Positions 1 to 8,754 are shown, numbered from the stretch's first letter. The stretch is 64,000 bases of DNA from an uncultured Paracoccaceae bacterium (GCA_947503935.1 CANNFR010000008.1:277339-341338), one strand, 5' to 3'. Numbers and translations are program-made. The notes: generated by a model from the sequence alone, not told the origin.

Positions 1-1
1 C

Positions 2-484
2 GGGTTCGACGTGCCCTTGTCCATCAGCCTTGATCTGGCCTCATGGATGGAGCCGACAGCCCTTTTGGTGCAGGAAGCCCTTGGCGAGATCGGCATCAAC
101 GTCACCATCGAAAAGATTCCGGGCGCCAACTGGCGCACCGCCGTGCTGGTCGAAAAACGCCTGCCGCTGCACCTTGAGAATTTTGGCGGCTGGCTGAACA
201 CGCCGGACTATTACTTCTTCTGGGCCTACAAGGACGGGCACCTGTTCAACTCCTCCAACTACCGCAACGAAGAGATTGAGGCGCTGGTCGATGCGACCCT
301 GCACATGTCGATGGATGACCCGGAATATGCGCCGCAAATCCAGCGCATGTTCGAGATCGCGCTGGATGAGTTGCCGCGCATCCCGCTGTATCAGCCAGCC
401 TTGAACGTGGCGACGAACGGGGCGGAGGGTTATGAATTCTGGTTCCACCGTCAGCTTGATGTCCGTTTGCTAAAAGCTGTCTGA
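2..484 (+). CDS. ABC transporter substrate-binding protein, family 5 (C-terminal part)
   Basis: This is the C-terminal ~160 residues of a periplasmic solute-binding protein of the peptide/nickel (SBP_bac_5) family; the gene starts before the window. The fragment shows the typical terminal pattern of that family: a lobe with N-WRTAVLVEK, an aromatic-rich NTPDYYFFW stretch, and a closing ELPRIPLYQP segment. It is followed after 2 bases by two DppB/DppC-type permeases and a double ATPase, so it is the binding protein of that transporter. The ligand cannot be read from the fragment. The downstream allophanate hydrolase suggests a small nitrogenous compound or peptide, which is inference. Confidence 0.85.
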   Translation, partial: GFDVPLSISLDLASWMEPTALLVQEALGEIGINVTIEKIPGANWRTAVLVEKRLPLHLENFGGWLNTPDYYFFWAYKDGHLFNSSNYRNEEIEALVDATLHMSMDDPEYAPQIQRMFEIALDELPRIPLYQPALNVATNGAEGYEFWFHRQLDVRLLKAV

Positions 485-486
485 TC

Positions 487-1521
487 ATGCTTGCCTCCTC
501 CCCCCGGTTGCGCGCCGTCCTCATGCGTCTGGCGCAGGCCATTCCGGTGGTGATCGGCGTTGTGGTCATCAGTTTTCTGCTGACCCGCGCGCTGCCGGGG
601 GACCCTGCGGTCTATTTCGCAGGGGTTGCGGCGGATGAGGCCTCCATCGAGCAAACGCGCGTGGCAATGGGGCTCGACAAACCCCTGCCCGTGCAGTTCG
701 TCCATTACGTGGGCGACCTGTTGCAAGGCGATCTGGGGCAATCCCTGTCCAGCGGTCGGCCCGTCGCGACCGACCTGGCGAACCGCTTGCCAGCCTCGCT
801 GGAGTTGACGCTGACGGCGCTGATCCTCGCCGTTATCACCGCCGTACCCCTGGGCGTTCTGGCGGCGACACGGCCGGGCACATGGGTTGACCACCTCTGC
901 CGCGTGGTCGTGACGGCCGGCGTTTCGTTGCCGACCTTCTTCACCGGCATCCTGCTGATCTACATCTTTTACTACCTGGCGGGCATCGCGCCGTCGCCTT
1001 TGGGTCGGCTTGATTTCATCTACCTTTCGCCGGACCATGTGACCGGGTTTTACCTGATCGACGCGGCCCTGATGGGCGATTGGGAAACCTGGCGCGGTGC
1101 CGCCAAACAGCTGGTCCTGCCCGCGGCGACACTGGCCCTGTTCACGCTGGCGCCAATCGCGCGCATGACCCGTGCCGCGATGCTGACCGCGCTGTCGTCC
1201 GACTTTATCCGCACGGCGCGGGCGGCGGGCCTGTCCAAAAGCGTGGTGCTGTATCGCTATGCCTTCCGCAACGCGCTCTTGCCGGTGGTCACGACGCTGG
1301 GCATGGTGTTTTCCTTCGCGCTCGGCGCCAATGTTCTGGTCGAAAAGGTCTTTGCCTGGCCCGGTATCGGATCCTATGCGGTCGAGGCGCTGGTGGTCTC
1401 AGACTACGCGGCCGTGCAGGGCTTTGTGTTGGTCATGGCCTTGCTTTTCGTGGTGCTGAACCTGGTGATCGACCTGCTTTACACGGCAATTGACCCGCGC
1501 ATCGGATTTGAAGCGCGATGA
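487..1521 (+). CDS. ABC transporter permease, DppB type
   Basis: 344-residue inner-membrane permease of a peptide/nickel-type ABC importer. An N-terminal membrane helix (about residues 15-35) is followed by a periplasmic stretch and a C-terminal block of helices. The binding-protein-dependent permease (EAA) loop is visible as ARAAGLSKSVVLYRYAFRNA near residues 245-265, where the ATPase docks. The length fits DppB/OppB. It starts 2 bases after the binding protein stop, and its stop overlaps the next start (ATGA), so it is translated as part of the operon with the DppC-type partner. Confidence 0.93.
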   Translation: MLASSPRLRAVLMRLAQAIPVVIGVVVISFLLTRALPGDPAVYFAGVAADEASIEQTRVAMGLDKPLPVQFVHYVGDLLQGDLGQSLSSGRPVATDLANRLPASLELTLTALILAVITAVPLGVLAATRPGTWVDHLCRVVVTAGVSLPTFFTGILLIYIFYYLAGIAPSPLGRLDFIYLSPDHVTGFYLIDAALMGDWETWRGAAKQLVLPAATLALFTLAPIARMTRAAMLTALSSDFIRTARAAGLSKSVVLYRYAFRNALLPVVTTLGMVFSFALGANVLVEKVFAWPGIGSYAVEALVVSDYAAVQGFVLVMALLFVVLNLVIDLLYTAIDPRIGFEAR

Positions 1522-2396
1522 GCGATCTGACCCCCACCGACCTGCCGCGCAGGCACGGTACGTTGGATCATGTGTTCTACGTGCTGCGGGCCAATCCGGT
1601 CACTCTGATCGCCTTTGGCATGTTCGCCTTCCTGATCCTCTCGGCGCTATTTGGTCCCGCCTTGGTGCCCTATGACCCGCTGGCCACCAATGCGGGCAAT
1701 GCGCTGCAACCGCCATCCTGGAGCCATTGGTTCGGCACTGACCAGATCGGGCGCGACGTGTTCAGCCGGGTGATCGTGGCCACGCGGCTTGATCTGACGA
1801 TCTCGGTGGCGGCGGTCGCGATCTCCTTCGTCGTGGGCTCGATCCTTGGCTGCATCGCGGGCTATTGGGGGGGCTGGCCCGATGTCATCCTGAACCGGTT
1901 TCTCGACACGATCATGGCCTTCCCACTGTTCGTCCTGGCCATGGGGATCGTGGCGGCGCTCGGCAACTCGGTCGAGAACATCATCTACGCCACAGCGATC
2001 ATCAACATGCCCTTCTATGCGCGGCTTGTGCGGGCCGAGGTCAATATCCGCCGCGACGCGGGATTTGTGCGCGCAGCCAAGCTGGCGGGCAGCTCGGACC
2101 TCCGGGTGCTGGCCACGCAGATCTTTCCCAACGCGCTGCCGCCGATGATGGTGCAGGTCTCGCTGAACCTCGGCTGGGCGATCCTGAACGCGGCGGGTCT
2201 GTCCTTCATCGGGCTTGGTGTCAGCCCGCCCATTGCGGAATGGGGGATCATGGTGGCGGAAGGGGCCAATTTCATCGTCTCGGGTGAGTGGTGGCTGGCC
2301 GTCTTCCCGGGGCTCTGGCTGATGTTCGCGGTCTTCACCTTCAACCTGCTGGGCGATGGGCTGCGTGACATTGTCGACCCGCGCAAGAGGACCTGA
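1518..2396 (+). CDS. ABC transporter permease, DppC type
   Basis: 292-residue second permease of the same importer. It has the DppC/OppC layout: an N-terminal helix after a short cytosolic tail, a periplasmic loop with the FGTDQIGRDVFSRV signature near residue 75, and the EAA loop AAKLAGSSDLRVLATQIFPN before a LSFIGLGVSPPIAEWG segment. The start overlaps the upstream stop by 4 bases. It forms the heterodimeric channel with the preceding gene. Confidence 0.93.
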   Translation: MSDLTPTDLPRRHGTLDHVFYVLRANPVTLIAFGMFAFLILSALFGPALVPYDPLATNAGNALQPPSWSHWFGTDQIGRDVFSRVIVATRLDLTISVAAVAISFVVGSILGCIAGYWGGWPDVILNRFLDTIMAFPLFVLAMGIVAALGNSVENIIYATAIINMPFYARLVRAEVNIRRDAGFVRAAKLAGSSDLRVLATQIFPNALPPMMVQVSLNLGWAILNAAGLSFIGLGVSPPIAEWGIMVAEGANFIVSGEWWLAVFPGLWLMFAVFTFNLLGDGLRDIVDPRKRT

Positions 2397-2400
2397 GCGG

Positions 2401-4089
2401 ATGCTGAGCGTCAAGGACCTGAGCGTCATCTTCCAGACAAGGCGCGGCGTGGTGGACGCGGTGCGCGGCGTTAGTTTCGAGGTCGCCAAGGGCGAAATCC
2501 TCGGCATCGTGGGCGAAAGCGGCTCGGGTAAATCCGTTACCTCCTACGCCTTGATGCGCATTTTGGACGCGGGCGGCATGATCAAGGCGGGCGAGGCCAC
2601 CTATTCCGGGATCGACCTGCGCCGCGCCGCCGAGCGCGACATGCGCGACATCCGGGGCCGCGAGATCTCGATGATTTTTCAGAATCCCCGCGCCGCCCTG
2701 AACCCGATCCGCAAGGTGGGCCATCAGATCGAGGACGTCCTGCACCAGCACGCCCGCGCCACGCGGCAAGACGCCCGCGCCAAGGCCATTGCGGCCATGG
2801 AAGCGGTCAAGATCAAGGATGCCGAACAACGCTACAACGCCTATCCGTTCGAGCTGTCTGGCGGCATGTGCCAGCGTATCGTCTGCGCCATTGCGCTCGC
2901 CTGTGACCCACGCCTGCTGATCGCGGATGAGCCGACCACCGGGCTCGACATAACCACGCAAAAGGCGGTGATGGATCTGGTGCGCGATCTGATCCGTGAA
3001 CGCGCGATGAGCAGCATCCTGATCACCCACGACCTTGGCCTTGCGGCGCAATACTGCGACCGGTTGATCGTCATGAAAGACGGGCTGATTGTCGAACAAG
3101 GCGACCCAGTGCAGATTTTCAGCCGGCCCCAGCACCCCTATAGCCGCAAGCTGGTCGACGCGACGCCCCGCGCGGGCGCAACCGTCCGCGATCTGCTGCC
3201 CGCCGATATCCGCGCGCCCGAACCGCAGATCGTTGCGTCCGACAAGCCGCTGGTCGAGGTGCGCGATCTGGTCAAGACCTATGCCGGCAAGTCCGGCGCG
3301 GTGCATGCTGTCAAGGGGATCTCCTTTACCGTCAATCAGGGTCAATGCGTGGGGCTGGTGGGCGAAAGTGGCTGCGGCAAATCCACCACCTCGGAAATAC
3401 TGGTCCGGCTGATGGATGCGACCTCTGGCGAAGTATTCTTTGACGGCGAGGATATCGCCCAGACGCCCGCGCGCGGCTTTGCCCGCGATCCCCGGCGCGC
3501 CGACATTCAAATGGTGTTCCAGGACGCCACCGACAGCCTGAACCCGCGCCACACCGCCCGCCAGGCCATCGCCGAGCCGCTGCGCCGCCTGGGAAGGATG
3601 CGCGGCGCGGCGCTTGGCACCCGAATTGAGGAGCTTGCCGGGCTGGTGGGTTTGCCTCTGCCCCTGCTCGACCGCTTTCCGCACCAGCTCTCCGGCGGGC
3701 AAAAGGCGCGGGTTGGCATTGCCCGTGCGGTTGCGCTCGATCCGAAATTTCTGATCCTTGATGAGCCGACGGCCGCGCTTGATGTCTCCATCCAGGCGGT
3801 GGTTTTGAACCTGCTGGTGGACCTGCGCGCCAAGCTGGGCCTCAGCTATCTCTTTGTCAGTCACGACCTGCATGTGGTGCGCTTGCTCTGCGATTATGTG
3901 ATCGTCATGAAAGACGGCCTGATCGTCGAGGAGGGCCTGGCCCATCACGTCATGTCGGATCCGCAAAACCCCTACACCAAATCCCTGATCGCGGCGGCCC
4001 CGAAACCACCGGAGCGCGCCACACCCAAAGACCAATTGGAGGCAATCGATGCTCAGCACGCTACCCTTCACGATAAACGCGCTTCGTGA
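2401..4089 (+). CDS. ABC transporter ATP-binding protein, fused DppD-DppF type
   Basis: 562-residue protein with two complete nucleotide-binding domains in tandem, replacing separate DppD and DppF subunits. Domain 1 has Walker A GESGSGKS near residue 38, LSGG near 151 and Walker B LLIADEPTTGLD near 173. Domain 2 has GESGCGKS near 321, LSGGQKAR near 429 and LILDEPTAALD near 450. The ATG at 2401 lies 4 bases after the permease stop. Its 3' end overlaps the allophanate hydrolase start by 41 bases, which ties import and hydrolysis into one transcript. It energises the transporter from the cytoplasmic side. Confidence 0.93.
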   Translation: MLSVKDLSVIFQTRRGVVDAVRGVSFEVAKGEILGIVGESGSGKSVTSYALMRILDAGGMIKAGEATYSGIDLRRAAERDMRDIRGREISMIFQNPRAALNPIRKVGHQIEDVLHQHARATRQDARAKAIAAMEAVKIKDAEQRYNAYPFELSGGMCQRIVCAIALACDPRLLIADEPTTGLDITTQKAVMDLVRDLIRERAMSSILITHDLGLAAQYCDRLIVMKDGLIVEQGDPVQIFSRPQHPYSRKLVDATPRAGATVRDLLPADIRAPEPQIVASDKPLVEVRDLVKTYAGKSGAVHAVKGISFTVNQGQCVGLVGESGCGKSTTSEILVRLMDATSGEVFFDGEDIAQTPARGFARDPRRADIQMVFQDATDSLNPRHTARQAIAEPLRRLGRMRGAALGTRIEELAGLVGLPLPLLDRFPHQLSGGQKARVGIARAVALDPKFLILDEPTAALDVSIQAVVLNLLVDLRAKLGLSYLFVSHDLHVVRLLCDYVIVMKDGLIVEEGLAHHVMSDPQNPYTKSLIAAAPKPPERATPKDQLEAIDAQHATLHDKRAS

Positions 4090-5854
4090 GGTCTATGCCG
4101 CAGGCACCAACCCAGCCGATGTGATTGATGAGGTTTTCACCAGGTTGGAGGCCGTGGGCGACCCGGGCATCTTCATCCACCTGCGCGATCGCGACGATCT
4201 TGTGGCCGAGGCGCAGGCGCTGGGGGCTTATGACCCGACAATGCCGCTGTGGGGCATTCCCTATGCGGTCAAGGACAATATCGACGTGGCGGGCGTCGAG
4301 ACGACGGCAGGCTGCCCCGCCTATGCCTACACGCCCGAAAGGGACGCCTTTGTTGTCGCACAACTGCGCGCGGCGGGCGCGCTGATGATCGGCAAAACCA
4401 ACCTCGACCAATTTGCCACGGGCCTTGTGGGAGTTCGCACACCCTATGGCGCGCCTTTGAATGCGGTGGACCCCGCGATCGTGCCCGGCGGGTCTTCCGG
4501 TGGATCGGGAGTCATCGTCGGGCATGGGATCGTGTCCTTCTCATTGGGCACGGATACCGCAGGCTCGGGCCGCGTGCCTGCAGCGCTGAACAATATCGTG
4601 GGGCTTAAACCCACATTGGGCGCGCTGTCGGCCAGCGGCGTGGTGCCCGCCTGCCGCACGCTTGACACAGTGTCGATCTTTGCGATGACCGTGGATGACG
4701 CTTATGCCGCCTTCGCCGTGGCGCGCGGTTATGATGCGTCGGATGCCTATTCCAAACCGCTTGCGCATGAAGACCTGACCGAACCGGCGCAGCCCTTGCG
4801 CGTGGGTATCCCCGATGCAGGCTCCGTCGAGTTCTTTGGCGACACCATGCAACAGGCAACGTTCGAGCGGGATGTGGCCGCCCTTGCGGCGCGCGGCGCC
4901 GTGATCGAGCCCGTCGATTTCGAGCCGCTCTACGCCATTGCCCGCATGCTCTACGAAGGCGCATGGGTCGCCGAGCGCTACACCGTGATTGCCGATCTGC
5001 TGGCCACCAACCCGGACGCCGTGCATCCCGTCACCCGCCAGATCATCACCCATGCCGAAAGCATGTCCGCTGCCGACGCCTTCACTGGTTTCTACCGACT
5101 GGCCGAGCTGAAACGCGCGGCGGAACCGATGCTGGACGGGCTCGATCTGCTCTGCGTGCCAACCGTGCCCACCTTCTATACCATCGCCGATCTTGAGGCC
5201 GATCCGATCACACCCAATTCCAACAACGGCACCTACACGAATTTTGTCAATCTGCTGGATATGTGCGGCATCGCGGTGCCAACCGCGCCGCGCAGCGACG
5301 GGCGGCCGGGCAGTGTGACGTTGCTTGCAGGGGCTGGTCAGGACGCGCTTGTCGCGGCGGTCGCGCGCGGGTTCGAGAGAGACTGCCCGCGTACCATGGG
5401 GGCCACCGCCCACGCGGTTCCTGCTCCGGCACCCTTGCCCGAGGCAACATCCGACATGATCGAAATCGCGGTTTGCGGCGCGCATATGAGCGGCCTGCCC
5501 CTGAACGGGCAGCTGACCGATCTGGGGGCCACGTTCCGGCGCACAGCCCAGACCATGCCGGATTACAAATTCTACGCTTTGGCAGGCGGACCGCCGGCGC
5601 GCCCCGGTCTGGTAAAATCACCCGCGGCGGATGCGAGCGCCATCGCGCTGGAAATCTGGTCCATGCCGAAAACCGCGTTTGGGACCTTTATGGCGGGCAT
5701 CCCAGCACCACTTGGCATCGGAACCATTGATTTGTCCGATGGCACGGCGGTGAAGGGTTTTCTGTGCGAGCCATCGGGCCTGATTGGCGCCACAGATATC
5801 ACAACGCTTGGAGATTGGCGCCGCTATCTCGCGCAGCAAAGCGTGCCTGCATGA
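4049..5854 (+). CDS. atzF: Allophanate hydrolase (AtzF-like amidase)
   Basis: 601-residue amidase-signature enzyme with an additional C-terminal domain, the architecture of AtzF/DUR2-type allophanate hydrolases, which split allophanate (urea-1-carboxylate) into ammonia and CO2. The catalytic triad is visible: Lys75 (AVKDNID), cis-Ser149 in GGSSGGSG and nucleophile Ser173 in GTDTAGSGR. The C-terminal ~150 residues carry the HMSGLPLN and TFGTFMAGIPAPLGIG segments typical of the second domain. No urea carboxylase or cyanuric acid gene is in the window, so the source of allophanate is unknown. The start lies inside the upstream ATPase gene and the stop overlaps the RidA start. Confidence 0.88.
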   Translation: MLSTLPFTINALREVYAAGTNPADVIDEVFTRLEAVGDPGIFIHLRDRDDLVAEAQALGAYDPTMPLWGIPYAVKDNIDVAGVETTAGCPAYAYTPERDAFVVAQLRAAGALMIGKTNLDQFATGLVGVRTPYGAPLNAVDPAIVPGGSSGGSGVIVGHGIVSFSLGTDTAGSGRVPAALNNIVGLKPTLGALSASGVVPACRTLDTVSIFAMTVDDAYAAFAVARGYDASDAYSKPLAHEDLTEPAQPLRVGIPDAGSVEFFGDTMQQATFERDVAALAARGAVIEPVDFEPLYAIARMLYEGAWVAERYTVIADLLATNPDAVHPVTRQIITHAESMSAADAFTGFYRLAELKRAAEPMLDGLDLLCVPTVPTFYTIADLEADPITPNSNNGTYTNFVNLLDMCGIAVPTAPRSDGRPGSVTLLAGAGQDALVAAVARGFERDCPRTMGATAHAVPAPAPLPEATSDMIEIAVCGAHMSGLPLNGQLTDLGATFRRTAQTMPDYKFYALAGGPPARPGLVKSPAADASAIALEIWSMPKTAFGTFMAGIPAPLGIGTIDLSDGTAVKGFLCEPSGLIGATDITTLGDWRRYLAQQSVPA

Positions 5855-6324
5855 CCTCGTTTGTCGAGCAACGTCTGACGGAAATGGGGCTTGAGCTCCC
5901 CCCGGACTGGACCCCGCGCGGGCAGTTTCTGCCATTCCGCCGGGATGGCGCCGTTGTCTACATGTCCGGTCAGATTTGCGAATGGGATGGTGAGGTTACC
6001 CACGTTGGCCCTATCGCCGACACGCCCGAGGGGATCGAGGCCGCTCGCAAGGCCGCTCAGATCTGCGCACTGAACCTGCTCTACCGTTTGCGCGAGGCCT
6101 GCGACGGGGATCTGGACCGTGTGGACGTGATCCTGCGTCTTGGGGGCTTTGTGAATTGCACCGCCGGATTCGGGCAAAGCCCTGCCGTCATCAATAGTGC
6201 AACGGAACTGTTTATCGCTTTATTCGGCGAGAGCGGCTGGCACGCACGCACCGCCGTTGGGGTCTGCGGTCTGCCAGGTAATGCCTCGGTCGAGGTGGAT
6301 GCTATCGTCAGGCTCAAGACTTAG
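5851..6324 (+). CDS. RidA (YjgF/YER057c/UK114) family protein
   Basis: 157-residue RidA-family protein. The typical C-terminal signature is present (HARTAVGV then LPGNASVEVDAIV), including the arginine that binds substrate carboxylate in active RidA deaminases. Family members hydrolyse reactive enamine/imine intermediates, and some sit in amide or pyrimidine degradation operons. The ATG at 5851 overlaps the allophanate hydrolase stop (ATGA); an upstream in-frame start would overlap that gene further and is not favoured. The 3' end overlaps the convergent amidase by 11 bases. Its exact substrate here is unknown. Confidence 0.88.
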   Translation: MTSFVEQRLTEMGLELPPDWTPRGQFLPFRRDGAVVYMSGQICEWDGEVTHVGPIADTPEGIEAARKAAQICALNLLYRLREACDGDLDRVDVILRLGGFVNCTAGFGQSPAVINSATELFIALFGESGWHARTAVGVCGLPGNASVEVDAIVRLKT

Positions 6325-7498
6325 GCAGGTGCGGAAGCGGTATTTTGGGCGCGCGGCGTTCCAATCGCGCCGCGACGGAAAGCAGAAGCAGGTCCTCTCC
6401 CGGAGGGGCGGCCAGCATCACCGAGCGGGGCCGAAACAACCCATCGACCCCCCAGGGTAAACAAATCAACGGACCGCCAAACACCGTCCAGGGCGTCAGC
6501 CAATCCTGAAACCCGGTTGTGCCGTCCAGCAATGGGGCGCCCTCTGGCACGGGCAGCGTCAGGATCAGATCGGTCCCGGTCATCGCACCCCAAAACGCCG
6601 TACGCGCGTCCGCCAGGACCTTTCGCGCCTCGGACAAGGCAGCGTCCGACACCGCGCGGCCAGCCTCCAAACCGGCTCGGAACTTGGGCTGGAGCAGGTG
6701 GGCCTTACCGTCCGCCAGCAAAGCGTGGTGGCTGGCAAAGGCCTCTGCACACATGACCGTGCGATGCGCGGCGACCACCTTGTCCACGTCGGCGGGCAAG
6801 TCACGCGATGCAAGGTGCGGGGTCAGCGCGGCGAGCGCTTGTCTTGCCTCATTCATAGCTTGCAGCCAATCGGAGCGCACCTCTGCATCGGTCTCCCACA
6901 GCCCGCAAATAGCCGCCCATTCCCCCGGTTCGGCTTTCGGCGCAGAAGGCGACATCGCCTCCAACGCCCGGCGCGCCAAGGGGACATCGCGCGCGATGAT
7001 CCCGACCGTATCAAAGCTGCGCGCCAGCGGCGTCACCCCATTCAACGGCAACAGGCCCGCACTCGGTTTGAAGCCCACCGCGCCGCAATAGGCCGCAGGA
7101 CGGATCAGCGAACCCGCCGTTTGTGTGCCAAGCGCGATGTCAAGAATGCCCGCACCAACCGCCGCACCCGACCCGCTGCTCGACCCGCCCGGAGAGCGCG
7201 TCAGATCATGCGGATTGCGGCAGGGCATCGGGTCAGTAAAGGCAAATTCAGTTGTCGTCGTCTTGCCCACGATGCGCGCCCCGGCTGCGCGTAGGCGCTG
7301 CACGATCACAGCGTCCCGGTCTGCGGGCGGGGCGGTTTCGCAGGCCGCGCTGCCATTGCGTGTCGGCAGCCCTGCGACGTCGATGATGTCTTTGACCCCG
7401 ACTGTAAGGCCAGCCAGCGGCCCTGCCATGGCCGGGGTCTCGGACAGAGCAACAAAGGCGTATATGTGCCTGTCCCACGCCTGCAATGATCCGGTCAT
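6314..7498 (-). CDS. Amidase (amidase-signature family), nitrile hydratase partner
   Basis: 394-residue amidase-signature hydrolase, somewhat shorter than the usual 450-500 residues. The Ser-cisSer-Lys triad is intact: Lys36 (VGVKDIID), Ser106 in GGSSSGSG and Ser130 in GTQTAGS. It starts by ATGA overlap with the nitrile hydratase alpha-type gene, so it probably hydrolyses the amide made by that enzyme to a carboxylic acid and ammonia; this role is inferred from context. The 3' end overlaps the RidA gene on the other strand by 11 bases, leaving no room for a separate terminator. Confidence 0.9.
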   Translation of the reverse strand: MTGSLQAWDRHIYAFVALSETPAMAGPLAGLTVGVKDIIDVAGLPTRNGSAACETAPPADRDAVIVQRLRAAGARIVGKTTTTEFAFTDPMPCRNPHDLTRSPGGSSSGSGAAVGAGILDIALGTQTAGSLIRPAAYCGAVGFKPSAGLLPLNGVTPLARSFDTVGIIARDVPLARRALEAMSPSAPKAEPGEWAAICGLWETDAEVRSDWLQAMNEARQALAALTPHLASRDLPADVDKVVAAHRTVMCAEAFASHHALLADGKAHLLQPKFRAGLEAGRAVSDAALSEARKVLADARTAFWGAMTGTDLILTLPVPEGAPLLDGTTGFQDWLTPWTVFGGPLICLPWGVDGLFRPRSVMLAAPPGEDLLLLSVAARLERRAPKIPLPHLPKS

Positions 7499-8124
7499 GC
7501 CACGTCGCGCGCCACACCGATGAGATGGTCCCGAGTGATCGCGGCCTCAAGCTCTGCGGCGGTGCGCATCTGCAAATCCGTCGGGGGTTCCGGCAGCACC
7601 AGATAGCGCATATCCGCATTGCTGTCGTGAACGTCCAACTGGACGTCCATCGACAAATCCAGCCCGAACTCGGCCAGAACCCGGCGCGGTTCGCGCACTG
7701 ATCGCGCGCGGTAGGCCTTGGAGATATACCAGGATGGCGGCTGCCCGAGAATGGATCGCGGATAGCACGAACACAGCGTGCAGGTGATCAGGTTGTGCCG
7801 GGTCGCCGTGTTTTCAACCACGATGATCCGGGCCTCGGTCACGGGAATATCCAATTCCTGCACCGCGGCCCGCCCGTCTTCCAGCAATCGCTGCTTATAG
7901 GACGGATCGGTCCAGGCTTTGGCCACGACCTTGGCCCCCAAATGGATGCCTGGGCTTTCCAGTTTGGCGATTGCCGCGGTGACCTCTTGGGCGGTCAGCA
8001 AGCCTTTGCGGATCAGCACCTCCTGCAACGCATCCACGATGATCTGGGCCTCGATGTTTCCGGCCTCATCTTCAATCACCAGTGCTTCATGCTCTTCATG
8101 GTCGTGGTCGTGGTCATGGGGCAT
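7495..8124 (-). CDS. Nitrile hydratase alpha-type subunit (cobalt type; resembles thiocyanate hydrolase gamma)
   Basis: 209-residue metal-binding subunit of the nitrile hydratase / thiocyanate hydrolase superfamily. The metal claw is the cobalt-type motif CTLCSC at residues 115-120, followed by the family segments YPRSILGQPPSWY and REPRRVLAEFGL. The chosen ATG at 8124 gives an N-terminus rich in His, Asp and Glu (MPHDHDHDHEEHE). Such a His-rich tail is known in the gamma subunit of thiocyanate hydrolase. The start overlaps the end of the beta C-terminal gene by 11 bases. The downstream amidase favours nitrile hydration over thiocyanate hydrolysis, but the substrate is not proven. Confidence 0.9.
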   Translation of the reverse strand: MPHDHDHDHEEHEALVIEDEAGNIEAQIIVDALQEVLIRKGLLTAQEVTAAIAKLESPGIHLGAKVVAKAWTDPSYKQRLLEDGRAAVQELDIPVTEARIIVVENTATRHNLITCTLCSCYPRSILGQPPSWYISKAYRARSVREPRRVLAEFGLDLSMDVQLDVHDSNADMRYLVLPEPPTDLQMRTAAELEAAITRDHLIGVARDVA

Positions 8125-8416
8125 TCGGTGTCTCCGGTATTGGGGCCAACCAATGGTCGTAGATCTCGATGATAAGCCGGTCTTGCGGCGCGTGATGTTC
8201 ATCCGGCCAAAGCGCGGTTTGCGCAAAGGCCACCCGGTAAAGATCCACCGCCTTGCCGCCGGTATTGCCGACGGCCAGGTCTTCGGGGTTCAGGTAGGTG
8301 CCGCAGTAGTTCACGACCCTGCCCGTTTGCCGTCGGATGTAGTGAGGAATGCGGACATGACCTTGCTTGCAAAGGGCCAGCACCCGCACAGGATCACCCT
8401 CCGCAAATCGGGTCAT
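8114..8416 (-). CDS. Nitrile hydratase beta subunit, C-terminal SH3-like half, as a separate gene
   Basis: 100-residue protein matching only the C-terminal barrel of nitrile hydratase beta: FAEGDPVRVL, then GHVRIPHYIRRQTGRVV, then an acidic ALWPDE...IEIYDHWLAP end. In ordinary nitrile hydratase this domain is fused behind the helical N-terminal half. Here the ATG at 8416 overlaps the stop of the N-terminal half gene (ATGA), so the two are separate translation products in the order N-half, C-half, alpha. That order is known for thiocyanate hydrolase (scnB-scnA-scnC). There is no sign of a frameshift that would rejoin them. Confidence 0.88.
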   Translation of the reverse strand: MTRFAEGDPVRVLALCKQGHVRIPHYIRRQTGRVVNYCGTYLNPEDLAVGNTGGKAVDLYRVAFAQTALWPDEHHAPQDRLIIEIYDHWLAPIPETPNAP

Positions 8417-8754
8417 TCGGGATCTGAGAGGTCGCGCCACCGCACGCGCCCGGTGGCAATGGCTTCATCGAGCTCTTCCCGCGATAGGATGCCCTTTTCG
8501 ACCAGAATGTCGATCATCGCTTCCAGCCTGCGGCGATAGAACGAGAACGCGTTGTATTTTTCGATGCCAAAGCTCTCAAACCCGCGGCGCACCTCGTCGA
8601 GCGACACAATGCGCCGCGTGCCATCCCCCAAAAGTCCGCGAATGGCCTCGACCTGTTTCTCCCAATGCAGCCAAGGCAGTTCGACCATCGGGATCTCACC
8701 TGCCATATCGCCGCCTACGTCATGATAGCCTCGCGGCCCACAGTCTTGCACCAT
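8413..8754 (-). CDS. Nitrile hydratase beta subunit, N-terminal helical half, as a separate gene
   Basis: 113-residue protein matching the N-terminal half of nitrile hydratase beta. The GYHDVGG motif sits at residues 9-15, followed by a helical region with WEKQVEAIRGLL, YNAFSFYRRRLEAMIDILVEKG and a terminal acidic tail. It is the first gene of the four-gene operon (beta-N, beta-C, alpha, amidase), all joined by 4- or 11-base overlaps. The HDxGG motif argues for a structural beta half rather than the activator protein, which shares this fold but lacks the motif. No activator gene is visible nearby. Confidence 0.85.
   Translation of the reverse strand: MVQDCGPRGYHDVGGDMAGEIPMVELPWLHWEKQVEAIRGLLGDGTRRIVSLDEVRRGFESFGIEKYNAFSFYRRRLEAMIDILVEKGILSREELDEAIATGRVRWRDLSDPE

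Noticed and set aside
7495..8754. Frameshifted beta subunit gene or plain thiocyanate hydrolase
   Set aside because: Both halves have complete starts and stops with ATGA coupling and family-consistent ends, which argues against a frameshift. The coupled amidase argues against a pure thiocyanate role, although that is not excluded.
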